Of a stretch of DNA of 20,681 nt, positions 8,940-17,203 are shown piece by piece. Positions within the stretch are counted from its first letter, which is position 1; every line of letters starts with the position of its first letter. A program made the translations under genes and the position numbers. Below the pieces are notes generated by a model. The model did not search any database. It was given only the letters and a program-made list of their open reading frames with translations, and was not told where the DNA came from. The stretch is from Asparagopsis taxiformis (lineage: Eukaryota > Rhodophyta > Florideophyceae > Bonnemaisoniales > Bonnemaisoniaceae). The stretch spans positions 1 through 20,681 of the forward strand of contig JALQPE010002719.1 of the NCBI GenBank assembly GCA_030407315.1. Reading direction: 5' to 3'.

Positions 8940-9280
8940 GCCACCGGCTAACGTGAAGCCGCGGCAAACGCGAAGCGCGACGGCGCTAATAACGTTAACG
9001 GCTATACGAAAAGCCAAGCCCGCCGGCAAAAAACGTTGTCTAGGGAACCACGACGCACTGCCGCGTACACGCAACGGCGTGAAACGTCAAGCCAACTCAC
9101 GCGCGAGTCGGCCTGACGCTTAGCGAATTTTTCGTCCGGCTCACCGGAGCGAATTAAATTGGCACCGACGTGCTACGTGCCAGAGAGCTCGAATGCTCAA
9201 CGGAATTCGACACCCGACGGGGTTATCCGCACGAGGGACGACGGCGGAAACGAACTCCGAGATAGTTACAAAATGATATC
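8940..9280 (+). repeat. Tandem 3' unit A1 (type G)
   Basis: First of two direct repeats in unit A, 341 nt, opening at GCCACCGGCTAACGTG. It contains AGCGC/GCGCT around GACG, CACGC/GCGTG around AACG and a compound hairpin at 9085-9118 (CGTCA...TGACG with inner GCC...GGC). Type G is marked by GCCAACTC in that hairpin. Confidence 0.85.
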
Positions 9281-9628
9281 GCCACTGGCCAACGTGAAGC
9301 CGCGGCAACACGAAGCGCGACGGCGCTAATGACGTCAACGGCTATACGAAAAGCCAAGCCCGCCGGCCACCACGTCGTCAGCGAAACCGCAACGTACTGC
9401 GACGAATTGCTGCGTACACGCCACGGCGTAGAACGTCAAACCGACTCACGTGCGAGTCGGTCTGACGTTCGATGAAATTTTCACCTAGCTCATCGGAGCA
9501 AATTAAAATTGGCACCGACGTGCTACGTGCCAAAGAGCTCGAATGCTCAGCGGAATTCGACACCCGACGGGGTTATCCGAACGAGAAACGACGGCGGAAA
9601 CGATTTTCGAGTTAGTTACTAAATGATA
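9281..9628 (+). repeat. Tandem 3' unit A2 (type A)
   Basis: Second direct repeat in unit A. Same framework as the first but of a different sequence type: it has an extra ACTGCGACGAATTGCTG stretch, and its compound hairpin (9434-9467) carries ACCGACTC/GAGTCGGT. Confidence 0.85.
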
Positions 9629-9805
9629 CGCACGCCAACGGGCTCTACGATCGAGGTTAACGTACCACTCGCAGTGAAAAGCCGCCGCTACGCGCCGCCG
9701 CTTTGCCGAATAGTTACGTGTGTTACGAACCTGCCAACGGGCACGCGCCGTCGCGAACGCGAAAGACGAGCTGCGTAAGCTCTACGACACCCAACGGGGT
9801 AGACG

Positions 9806-9851
9806 CCACAACAAAAAATTGTGGGGAGGGGCTTAACGCTTACCCCTCCCC
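9806..9851 (+). other. Alternative G-rich hairpin pair (unit A)
   Basis: GGGGAGGGG (9823-9831) is exactly complementary to CCCCTCCCC (9843-9851). An upstream pair, CCACAA (9806-9811) with TTGTGG (9819-9824), overlaps the first arm, so the two helices exclude each other. The G-rich strand also resembles a second polypurine tract. It is conserved in unit B at 14580-14627. Confidence 0.7.
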
Positions 9852-10016
9852 CGCTGCAGACGACCTGCCAACACGTATTACGAAGCTCAACGGAGCCATG
9901 CGATTACGCAAAGAAACAAACGAAAGTTTACGAAGCAGCTCGATGCTAAAAGCCTACGAGGCCTACGACTAACCACGGAACGACGCCAACGGGCGGGCCG
10001 CGATGATTACGAAAGA

Positions 10017-10042
10017 GCCGGAGCGCACGCGCGCGCTCCGGC
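10017..10042 (+). other. 10-bp GC hairpin upstream of polypurine tract
   Basis: GCCGGAGCGC (10017-10026) pairs exactly with GCGCTCCGGC (10033-10042) around a 6-nt loop. The same hairpin lies at 17391-17416 in unit B. Confidence 0.75.
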
Positions 10043-10091
10043 GCCGTGGCGATTCGATCAGCCAACCGGGCCGCGTACATTTAAACGAGAT

Positions 10092-10131
10092 TTTTCGGGA
10101 CAACTGCCACGTCCGCAGTTGTACCCGAAAA
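10092..10131 (+). other. 15-bp hairpin upstream of polypurine tract
   Basis: TTTTCGGG plus ACAACTG (10092-10106) pair with CAGTTGT and CCCGAAAA (10116-10131), interrupted by one bulged A, around a 9-nt loop. It is about 65 nt before the polypurine tract and is fully conserved at 17467-17506. Possible role in minus-strand RNA folding or 3'-end processing; inference only. Confidence 0.75.
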
Positions 10132-10194
10132 GGCGCCACGGCCCCGTGTCTCAGGCGCGTCCTGACGGGCCTCGCGTGGCCGGGACGTCCACGT

Positions 10195-10209
10195 GTGGGG
10201 GTGGGGCTG
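10195..10209 (+). other. Polypurine tract of unit A
   Basis: GTGGGGGTGGGG followed by CTG lies directly before the LTR start TG at 10210. This is where the plus-strand primer of LTR elements is expected. The identical tract precedes LTR 3. The three pyrimidine/purine bases CTG between tract and LTR are slightly unusual. Confidence 0.8.
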
Positions 10210-10872
10210 TGTAGTATACGTGGCAATTCCGAAATTGCAAATATTTACGTTTTCCGCGGAATTCGAATTTCGCCGGATACGACCGGCGACAGCAATGAAC
10301 GAACATTGCTGGCGCATGCGCGCGCGCAACCTGCACACGTGTGCAACGAACGTATTGGCAACGGCCAACGGACCAACGGGTCCCTACGTGTGACCCACAA
10401 GGTCCCTTCCCATTCGGGGACGTTACGAGCAGTGTTTACACTGTAAAGCGATGCCATCGTGGCCATATAGGTATTGGCATCGTGCCGGGAGGGAAAGGGG
10501 AAAAGACAACGATCGAGCGACGGCTCTAGTCTACGACTGACTTCTACGTTTACGTTTACGTTTGGCCTAACGAGGCTTCGTCTCCGTCGAGCTGCGTACT
10601 CCCTACCCATCGCCGCACGTAAGGCTGATTGCGTGTAGTGCCTCCGGGCTTGGTCGAGAGCGCCTCCGGTGACGTACCACCTCGTGTGCTAACGTAATCC
10701 TCGCGTGGATTGTTGCGTCGTGACGCTCGTGTCTACTCGCTAACCACTCTACCTTCTACCGTTCTAACAATACAGTCAAACACCAGCGGGTGGACTGCTC
10801 GTTTCGTTTCGTAAGGACAGCGTGTCCACTGGCTCGTACCAGCTACTACGTCTAACGAACTATCGTTCCACA
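10210..10872 (+). repeat. LTR 2 (shared by units A and B)
   Basis: 663 nt, TG...CA, about 1.2% different from LTR 1. It has a polypurine tract on its left and unit B internal sequence on its right, so it carries no flanking target-site duplication. It acts as 3' LTR of A and 5' LTR of B. Confidence 0.95.
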
Positions 10873-12456
10873 CACGATGAACTCGAGTTCAACCGCGACG
10901 CGACGCTCGATGACGTTCTCGACGAGGAACCGGATTTCCTCGACGAACAGCGCGCTGCCGAAGACGATTCGGCACGCGTGCCACCAGCTGACGTTCAGCT
11001 TCCCATTACGAGGGGCGAGCTTGTCGAAGCTCAACGCGAGGACGCGTTCTGTCAAACGATACTGACACGACAGTCCGAGACGCAGGACGCTGCATTCTTC
11101 GAAGGCCACGATGGCCTACTCCGACGCCGGAACCCTCACGATGAGGAACGTACACAAATCGTTGTGCCGGCTTCGTTACGGCCACGGCTGCTGGAGTTAA
11201 CGCACCACCACGTCCTCGCTGGACATCCCGGGCAAACGCGTATGTACTATACCCTACGGAGGACGTACTACTGGCCCGCGATGGCCGCCGACATCCACGC
11301 AACGGTTCGAAACTGCGTTGGATGTGCGAAGAACCGCGTGAAGCTTCGCAAACGGACGAACCCGTTACGTTTATTTCCGGCTACGGAGCCGTTGCGAGAC
11401 CTATGTATCGACATACTAGGTCCGCTTACGAAGACCACGCGTGGTAACCGATTTATCCCCGTAATAACGGACCGCTTCACGAAGCTGACTAGAGTCGTAC
11501 CTCTACGAAATATCGATTCCGCCAACGTGGCGAGCGCGTTCGTCAACGCGTGGGTCTTCTCGTATGGACCCCCACGGACGCTCATAAGCGATAACGGAAA
11601 GCAGTTCGCTGCTAAGTTTTTCCAGCGCGTCTGCAACGAAATCGGCGTGACGAACGTCTTTACGTCGACGTACCACCCCCAAACGAACGGGCAGGTGGAG
11701 CGCTACAACAGGACGATCCTGGCGATGCTGCGCAATTACGTGAACGAAAACCAGAACGACTGGGATCGATACGCATCGGCGTTAACGTTTGCGTACAACA
11801 CGCATGTGCATTCGAGCACGGGCACGACGCCCTTCGATTTGATTCTCACGAATCCACCGCCACCGTTGGCGCTACACACGTCGGTAACGAACCGCGAACT
11901 ACCCGACGGGGGAGGGCGAGCCACTTACGTTCGTGAGCTCGCCACAACGATGGATAACGCGTATCGAACGCTGAAGGCCGCGCAGGCACGTTATAAACGA
12001 AATTTCGACAAGCGAGTCCGTGTCTCGAATCGAAACATCCGCGCGGGAGAATACGTATTCATCGACCCGACGGACGGGACCACGAAGGGCACGAAGCTCG
12101 GCAACCACGCGTTGGGACCGTTCCGCGTACTACGTAACGACGTACGAACGTTCGTCATCCAACGAGGAGACGTAGTTGAACGTGTCAACTCGGACCGCGT
12201 TGCGTACGCGCCAACGCCGGCGAACGCGCCCCCGCCGGAGCCATACGATGCCACCGAGGCAGACCTCGACAAGAACCGCGACGGTCCGGCGTATGTAGTA
12301 GACGATCTACTGAACCATCGCGTAAACGATGACGGCACCCTAGACTTCCTCGTGAAGTGGGTCGGGTATCGTAACCCTACGTGGGAACCCCGCCGGAACG
12401 TATCTGAAGAGAGCGTCTCTCGATACTTCGCACGCGTGCGACGAGCAACAACGTGA
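10873..12456 (+). CDS. pol: Orphan integrase-chromodomain frame of unit B
   Basis: A single open frame covers the acidic linker, the HHCC zinc domain, the D,D-35-E integrase core, the GPF motif and a complete chromodomain ending at the TGA of 12454-12456. The chromodomain has LDFLVKWVGYRNPTWEPRRN, typical aromatic/WEP chromodomain core residues. Against unit A there are 12 substitutions, 9 of them synonymous, and it keeps the C that unit A has lost near 7583. The frame also runs back through the deletion junction into the LTR (open from 10822) but has no ATG there; the first in-frame ATG is at 11242, inside the zinc domain. It therefore lacks a normal start and is best seen as a captured fragment, possibly read as a fusion. 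Confidence 0.85.
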   Translation, partial: HDELEFNRDATLDDVLDEEPDFLDEQRAAEDDSARVPPADVQLPITRGELVEAQREDAFCQTILTRQSETQDAAFFEGHDGLLRRRNPHDEERTQIVVPASLRPRLLELTHHHVLAGHPGQTRMYYTLRRTYYWPAMAADIHATVRNCVGCAKNRVKLRKRTNPLRLFPATEPLRDLCIDILGPLTKTTRGNRFIPVITDRFTKLTRVVPLRNIDSANVASAFVNAWVFSYGPPRTLISDNGKQFAAKFFQRVCNEIGVTNVFTSTYHPQTNGQVERYNRTILAMLRNYVNENQNDWDRYASALTFAYNTHVHSSTGTTPFDLILTNPPPPLALHTSVTNRELPDGGGRATYVRELATTMDNAYRTLKAAQARYKRNFDKRVRVSNRNIRAGEYVFIDPTDGTTKGTKLGNHALGPFRVLRNDVRTFVIQRGDVVERVNSDRVAYAPTPANAPPPEPYDATEADLDKNRDGPAYVVDDLLNHRVNDDGTLDFLVKWVGYRNPTWEPRRNVSEESVSRYFARVRRATT

Positions 12457-13706
12457 AAGGCCACGACGGCCCCCGAAAACGCACACGAGCGTCGGGTTAA
12501 GCGCACGCGTGCGCGACGTTGCACGATGCAACAAACGAAGGCGACGAGCCGCACGAACGAGAAGCGAAGGCACAACGAGTGGCCGGGACGTCCACCCTTG
12601 CGTTGGGGGGGCGCGATGCGTGCTAGAGCCGTCGCTCTTTTCGTTTTCGACACCATACGTTGGTGGAGGCACGAGCGCCAACGAAAGATTGGACGACGAG
12701 TCCACGCGCGGACGATTCACACGATGTGAAGAGCCACGACTGGCTCGACAGTGTTGACCGTCCCACGGGAAAAGGTGACGACACCACGGGCCACGGACGG
12801 ACAACACGTCAGATTTTTCGCGCGAAAAATTATACGTGGGCCAGCGGGCCATGGACGCACGGTACGAAAAATCGGGCCGATTACAGTGCGATAATCCGGC
12901 CAAATCTCGGGACACGCGTGCCCCGAAAATTTCGCAATTTTGGCATGTCACGTGAGCCATCGTACGTCCCCGTGGACAGCCGCTGACAACGAGTCGCATC
13001 GACCAACGAGGTCAACGCCAAACAGCTCGCGAGCTAACGGCAACGTGACGCCGGAAGGCGGAGAAACGACGTAGGACGGACGCGTCCCAACGAAGATGGC
13101 AACGGCTTCATCACGAAACTCCCCGCACGAAGCGGAACGAAGCTATACGTTAGCCGACGAATTAGACCAACGGGTCTCAGCGCACGAAACGCACGAGTGA
13201 ACCCGAAAGGGGTTGACCACGTACTGTCACGAAGACTAAGACGCGCACGTCCGCGTCGCAACCGTAAAAGCTACGAAGCTTCAACCTCGTACGCATTCGA
13301 AGGCGCACGCGCCACCGCCACGTCGGCCAGGATACGAGCGCGTACGCGGACGTCGCTAACGATAACGACGCACGCCAACGGGCCGAACGCACGAAACGAA
13401 ATACGAATACGCGACGGCGTACAAGCTGGTAGCCAACGTGAAACGGCGCAGCCGAAGGCGACGAGCCGACGAAAAACTGGCTCACGTAACAGCCTCAAAC
13501 GCCCGCGGGCATGCGAAACGACTTCGTCAGTCGCGTCCCCGTCGGGTTCGCAAGTCAAATGAACGAAATTACGCAACGGCGTAGAGGGCGAGCATTACGT
13601 ATGCCCAGGTGCACGTCGCACCACATAACGAATGAGCTAACGAAACGCTCCTCGGACGCCGCGGCGAACGACGCCACCACACGAAGCGGACTAGCGCAAC
13701 GATAAC

Positions 13707-14056
13707 GCCACTGGCTAACGTGAAGCCGCGGGAACGTGAAGCGCGACGGCGCTAATGACGTCAACGGCTATACGAAAAGCCAAGCCCGCCGGCAACCACG
13801 TCGTCAGCGAAGCCGCAACGTACTGCGACGAATTGCTGCGTACACGCCACGGCGTAGGACGTCAAACCGACTCACGCGCGCGTCGGTCTGACGTTCGACG
13901 AATTTTCCACCAAGCTCATCGGAGCAAATTAAAATTGGCACCGACGTGCTACGCGCTAAAGAGCTCGAATGCTCAACGGAATTCGACACCCGACGGGGTT
14001 ATCCGCACGAGGAACGACGGCGGAAACGATTTCCGAGATAGTTACAAAATGATAAC
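13707..14056 (+). repeat. Tandem 3' unit B1 (type A)
   Basis: First direct repeat in unit B, 350 nt, opening at GCCACTGGCTAACGTG. Its compound hairpin (13860-13893) carries ACCGAC...GTCGGT, matching the second unit of A rather than the first. Confidence 0.85.
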
Positions 14057-14402
14057 GCCACTGGCTAACGTGAAGCCGCGGGAACGTGAAGCGCGAAGGC
14101 GCTAATGACGTCAACGGCTATACAAAAAGCCAAGCCCGCCGGCAAAGACGTTGTCAACGGAACCGCGACGCGCCACGACGCACTGCCGCGTACACGCAAC
14201 GGCGTGAAACGTCAAGCCAACTCACGCGTGAGTCGGCCTGACGCTTAGCGAATTTTCGCCAAGCTCATCGGAGCAAATTAAAATTGGCACCGACGTGCTA
14301 CGTGCCAAAGAGCTCGAATGCTCAACGAAATTCGACACCCGACGGGGTTATCCGGACGAGAAACGACGGCGGAAACGATTCCTGAGTTAGTTACTAAATG
14401 AT
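14057..14402 (+). repeat. Tandem 3' unit B2 (type G)
   Basis: Second direct repeat in unit B. Its compound hairpin (14210-14243) carries GCCAACTC/GAGTCGGC with a perfect ACTCACGCGTGAGT core, matching the first unit of A. Confidence 0.85.
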
Positions 14403-14579
14403 ACGCACGCCAACGGGCTCTAAGATCGAGGTTAACGTACCACTCGCAGTGAAAAGCCGCCGCTACGCGCCGCCGCGTTGCCGAATAATTGCGTGTGTTA
14501 CGAACTTGCCAACGGCACGCGCCGCCGCGAACTCGAAGCACGGGCTACGTAAGCCGTACGACACCCGACGGGGTAGACG

Positions 14580-14627
14580 CCACAACAAAAAAATTGTGGG
14601 GAGGGGCTTAACGCTAAACCCCTCCTC
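14580..14627 (+). other. Alternative G-rich hairpin pair (unit B)
   Basis: Counterpart of 9806-9851. CCACAA (14580-14585) pairs with TTGTGG (14594-14599); GGGGAGGGG (14598-14606) pairs with CCCCTCCTC (14619-14627). The one change in the right arm (C to T) still allows a G-U pair in RNA. Confidence 0.65.
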
Positions 14628-14761
14628 TGCTGCAGATGACCTGCCAAACGCAAATTACGAAGCTCAACGGAGCCATGCGATTACGCAAAGAAACAAGACG
14701 AAGTTTACGAAGCAATACGATGCTAGAGCCGACGTGGCCTACAAACTAACCTAGGAACGAC

Positions 14762-15391
14762 CTAGTAGCGACGAGAACGCTTGCCCGCAGGGTCATACGG
14801 ACCAGGGCCTTCGCCGCGGCTATCGTGGCTGCGGCTGCGACTGGGCTGAACGAAGCCCGGCGCGTACGGATCGACGGTCTGCGTGACCACGGGGGCTCGC
14901 TCGCGACGAGACGCGGGATCCCTAGCGTAAGGATCCGCAGTCCCGTGACTGCGCGTATCCGAAGGGCGCGCCGGAGCAGGGTCGCGTGGCAGGTACGCCG
15001 CTGCGTGACCATACCCGACGGGGTCGCCGAAGCCGCCGCCACTCGCGTAACCGTAAGGTTCATTACGAACGCCGACGGGCGGCGCGTAACTACGAGTCGC
15101 CGCGGCGAGACGCTCCGAAATCGCGCGTTCCGTTGCCAAGCGGGCAGTCAGGTCCAACGTCTGGGCCCTGAACTCTTCGGCTGCGCGAGCCACGGACGAG
15201 ATGAGGGAACGGATAACCCAGCCGTCCGCACGAGGCGGAGCGGACATCGACGTACCGAGAAGCTGACGGGCATCCTCATCGGAGACGCGGTCGTCCAGGC
15301 TAACGAAGCGTGGCGCGCGTTCGGCCGGCGTGGCCACATTCGGACGACCGACCTGGGCAACGTTGCCCTGTTCCGTAGTCTCGCGTGGCAC
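14762..15391 (-). CDS. Antisense ORF, C-terminal piece (coiled coil, Y/G/P-rich tail)
   Basis: I do not recognise this protein. About 209 residues end at a TAG (14762-14764) right at the edge of the segment that unit A lacks. The frame is open further upstream to about 15490. It contains a likely coiled coil (AAEEFRAQTLDLTARLATER), a Y/G/P/A-rich tail with repeated DPYA and YG pairs, and a basic end (GKRSRRY). It overlaps the larger antisense frame upstream in a different frame; a one-base slip in a G run near 15480 would join them. Coiled coil followed by a P/Y/G-rich linker resembles the layout of the element's own Gag N-terminus, but no sequence similarity is claimed. No ATG opens this piece by itself. 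Confidence 0.5.
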   Translation of the reverse strand: MPRETTEQGNVAQVGRPNVATPAERAPRFVSLDDRVSDEDARQLLGTSMSAPPRADGWVIRSLISSVARAAEEFRAQTLDLTARLATERAISERLAAATRSYAPPVGVRNEPYGYASGGGFGDPVGYGHAAAYLPRDPAPARPSDTRSHGTADPYARDPASRRERAPVVTQTVDPYAPGFVQPSRSRSHDSRGEGPGPYDPAGKRSRRY

Positions 15392-16785
15392 GATCTCTCG
15401 AGGATCCGGTGCACGCGGCGCTTCGTTTTGTTGGCCACGACGGCCAGAACGCGTCCCTCGGGGGCGCTCGTTGCCCCCGAGGCCGCCGAATAACCGGCAC
15501 GATTGCCACGACGGCGTTCGGAACGGGAAGTGACCCGCGGCACGTAAGCCCCATCGCTACGAACGGAGACGAACTCCTGGTTATCGCCGCTTGCGTAATC
15601 GGGACGTATAACCCGATACTCCGGCCCCAACGCAAGGGCGCCGCGAACCTCAGCCAACGCGCTGGTAACGGAGACGAACGTGTCGGAACCGTCCACCGGG
15701 ATTGCACGAAGCATCTCGTAGTCGGCCAGGAAGTCCAACGTGGACTCCGGCAGTAGGCACGCGCGCCCGAACACACGACGTTCCACGAACAGCGAGCATG
15801 CGAGCATCGCTGCGTGTTCGATATCCACGGCCATGAGGAATCGTTCCTTCACGGGGGCAGGCGCGTCCTTCACGGCATCGGTAAAGTAGTGCACCACGCG
15901 TGGTAGCAACGTGGACGACCCACGGGGGTACGGAAACTCCTCTACTACGTCCGGCAACGGCGGGAAGTAGAGCTCGCTCGGGACGACCCACGGAGCCGAC
16001 GCGTGCGACACACGGTAGTCGTCCGCGTTCACGTGGCGGAGAGCGAAGTGGTCATCGTACGACACGACGCTTTTGGAGATGACGCTCAACGAAAGAGCAG
16101 TCTTCCATTCGGCACGTTGCCTTTCGGAAAGTGTCCGCGGACATACGAATACGGACGCCACCGAGATGAACGGCGGTTCCTCGGGCGTACCCTTCCACAG
16201 GAAGGCGTCCATACGATCGACGTAGATCGCGTCGTTGACGTCACGCAACCACGAGCGGTCGCAACGTATCGACGCCGGGATCTGGTAACGTTGCGATCCC
16301 GGCGGCCCGTTGGCGAAACGACGCCCGGCTGCCCGCCCCCACGTATCCTCGGCGGAACGCATGTAGTCGACGACCGCGCGGGCGTCCAGACGATCTCTGG
16401 CCAACGTGGCGAGATCGTCATCCGTGATACCCACGCGAGGCAACGCAGCCCACGCGTGGGTCAGGACGCCTACGTTGAGCGCCGCACCGCCACGTGAGGC
16501 GGTGCCGACCGTCCCAACGGGGTCACCACCCTCCGGCGAGGGATCCTGGCGAGGGGAGCGCGGCGAGCCACCACGACGAGGCACGCCCGTGCGGGCCGCC
16601 GCCACAGCACGACGCGAACGAGCGGCCGCTGCCATCGCGGCTACACCCATCGACGGGGCCGCGGCATCCGGAATGACGGGTGACGAATTCCCCGAGTCGG
16701 ACGCCGTTGCGTCATCATCACGTGGGGCGACGGCCCCAGCAGCCTCGGCAGGCGTCACGGAAGCCGCCAGGCGAGACGGAGCCAT
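15148..16785 (-). CDS. Antisense ORF, main piece (unknown protein)
   Basis: The longest minus-strand frame in the window (545 residues) starts at a true ATG (16783-16785). Residues 1-110 are A/P/S/D-rich low complexity. Residues about 115-410 look globular, with regular hydrophobic and aromatic residues (for example DVNDAIYVDRMDAFLWKG, VSYDDHFALRHVNADDY, VERRVFGRACLLPESTLDFL). The last part after about 435 is basic and probably out of frame; the likely continuation is the downstream overlapping frame. No catalytic motif or known family was recognised. It lies between integrase and the 3' LTR, opposite to gag-pol, a position where some plant Ty3/gypsy elements such as Grande carry antisense genes. 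Alternatives: a captured host gene, or an element-encoded regulator or envelope-like product. Function unknown. Confidence 0.6.
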   Translation of the reverse strand: MAPSRLAASVTPAEAAGAVAPRDDDATASDSGNSSPVIPDAAAPSMGVAAMAAAARSRRAVAAARTGVPRRGGSPRSPRQDPSPEGGDPVGTVGTASRGGAALNVGVLTHAWAALPRVGITDDDLATLARDRLDARAVVDYMRSAEDTWGRAAGRRFANGPPGSQRYQIPASIRCDRSWLRDVNDAIYVDRMDAFLWKGTPEEPPFISVASVFVCPRTLSERQRAEWKTALSLSVISKSVVSYDDHFALRHVNADDYRVSHASAPWVVPSELYFPPLPDVVEEFPYPRGSSTLLPRVVHYFTDAVKDAPAPVKERFLMAVDIEHAAMLACSLFVERRVFGRACLLPESTLDFLADYEMLRAIPVDGSDTFVSVTSALAEVRGALALGPEYRVIRPDYASGDNQEFVSVRSDGAYVPRVTSRSERRRGNRAGYSAASGATSAPEGRVLAVVANKTKRRVHRILERSCHARLRNRATLPRSVVRMWPRRPNARHASLAWTTASPMRMPVSFSVRRCPLRLVRTAGLSVPSSRPWLAQPKSSGPRRWT

Positions 16786-17066
16786 GGGCGAGACGAAGAG
16801 GCGACGGCCTGAGGAGCAACGGCTTCTCCCGCCCTAACGGATGGGGCGGGAGCGACGGACGCTTCCGTCGCTGGCGGCGCACCGGCTCCGACGAGGGAGG
16901 GAGCGCCCTGCGAAGGGTTCCTCGCTCCACCTCCAGCAGAGCCGGCGGGCCGCGGGGTGTTAGCATCGGTACTACGAGTCGTAACCATCGTGGTTACGCT
17001 GTACACGATAATTACGACGAGTGCAACGAGCACGACGACGAGAGCCACGCGGGCTAGACGAAACAA
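16755..17066 (-). CDS. Antisense ORF, N-terminal piece with hydrophobic segment
   Basis: This frame begins with a strongly hydrophobic stretch (ARVALVVVLVALVVIIVYSV) that would be a transmembrane or signal-anchor segment, followed by an A/P/S/G-rich linker. It overlaps the start of the main antisense ORF by about 30 nt in another frame, and the composition runs on smoothly into it, so the two may be one protein split by an indel near 16790. The first ATG in this frame (16986-16988) lies after the hydrophobic part; upstream the frame is open only from a TTG at 17066. Either the true start lies upstream across another indel, or the hydrophobic part is not translated. Confidence 0.4.
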   Translation of the reverse strand: MFRLARVALVVVLVALVVIIVYSVTTMVTTRSTDANTPRPAGSAGGGARNPSQGAPSLVGAGAPPATEASVAPAPSVRAGEAVAPQAVASSSRPWLRLAWRLP

Positions 17067-17183
17067 GAGAACGAAAGGAACGGAGATAGTAGTACCCAGC
17101 CGGGGAAAAGGGTAAGGAAGAACGAAAGGCAGAGGCCTGGATGACGATGGTGAGAGGAAGGGTGAGCGACGATCGCTATCACG

Positions 17184-17203
17184 TTAAGCCGCGGCTTAAA
17201 TAA
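17184..17203 (-). promoter_or_regulatory. Candidate promoter of the antisense ORF (palindrome + TATA-like)
   Basis: TTAAGCCGCGGCTTAA (17184-17199) is a perfect 16-bp palindrome. On the minus strand TATTTAA overlaps it (17196-17202), about 130 nt upstream of the antisense coding start. Position and motif are suggestive only. Confidence 0.35.

Larger units (their letters stand above)
7699..10209 (+). other. 3' non-coding region of unit A
   Basis: About 2.5 kb between pol and the 3' LTR holds no convincing gene. It is filled with short inverted repeats with ACG-type loops, for example GAGCCA/TGGCTC around CGAC near 7975, an 18-bp perfect palindrome (8055-8072), AGACC/GGTCT around AACG near 8405, and GACAC/GTGTC around AACG near 8550. 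Two tandem ~345-bp units (8940-9628), a G-rich alternative hairpin (9806-9851) and two strong hairpins before the polypurine tract follow. Long open stretches on the minus strand here change mainly non-synonymously between the two units and are rejected as genes. Confidence 0.75.
1..10872 (+). mobile_element. Ty3/gypsy chromovirus, unit A (near full length)
   Basis: LTR (1-663), primer-binding region, gag, pol and a long 3' non-coding region end at a second LTR (10210-10872). The domain order is Gag with CCHC knuckle, protease, RT, RNase H, integrase, then chromodomain. Integrase downstream of RNase H defines Ty3/gypsy, and a C-terminal chromodomain places it among chromovirus-like elements, which are known to use that domain for chromatin targeting. 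Both LTRs are 663 nt and start TG and end CA. By eye they differ by 8 substitutions and 4 one-base indels (about 1.2%), so the insertion is fairly recent. Gag to RT is frameshifted many times, so this copy is unlikely to be autonomous as it stands. The window starts on the first LTR base, so the left target-site duplication cannot be seen. Confidence 0.93.
12457..14757 (+). other. 3' non-coding region of unit B, part 1
   Basis: This parallels 7699-9980 of unit A. Up to about 13199 it is about 99% identical. Then 13200-13383 is unrelated to the matching 8440-8618 of A, after which similarity resumes at a clearly lower level. It is dense in the same small inverted repeats. No gene is supported. 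Confidence 0.7.

Noticed and set aside
8940..9628. CRISPR array or satellite DNA
   Set aside because: Only two long units (~345 bp) with no short repeat-spacer structure, and they are located inside a retrotransposon 3' region.
10862..10880. Unit B as cDNA of a spliced subgenomic RNA (LTR leader spliced to integrase)
   Set aside because: Unit A has no GT at the donor side (CACAC then TGGTCT) and no AG at the acceptor side, so the junction does not look like splicing; a deletion fits better.
14825..15493. 222-codon plus-strand frame within the unit B-specific segment
   Set aside because: R/A/T-rich shadow of the longer antisense ORF, which has a real ATG and a more protein-like hydrophobic pattern.
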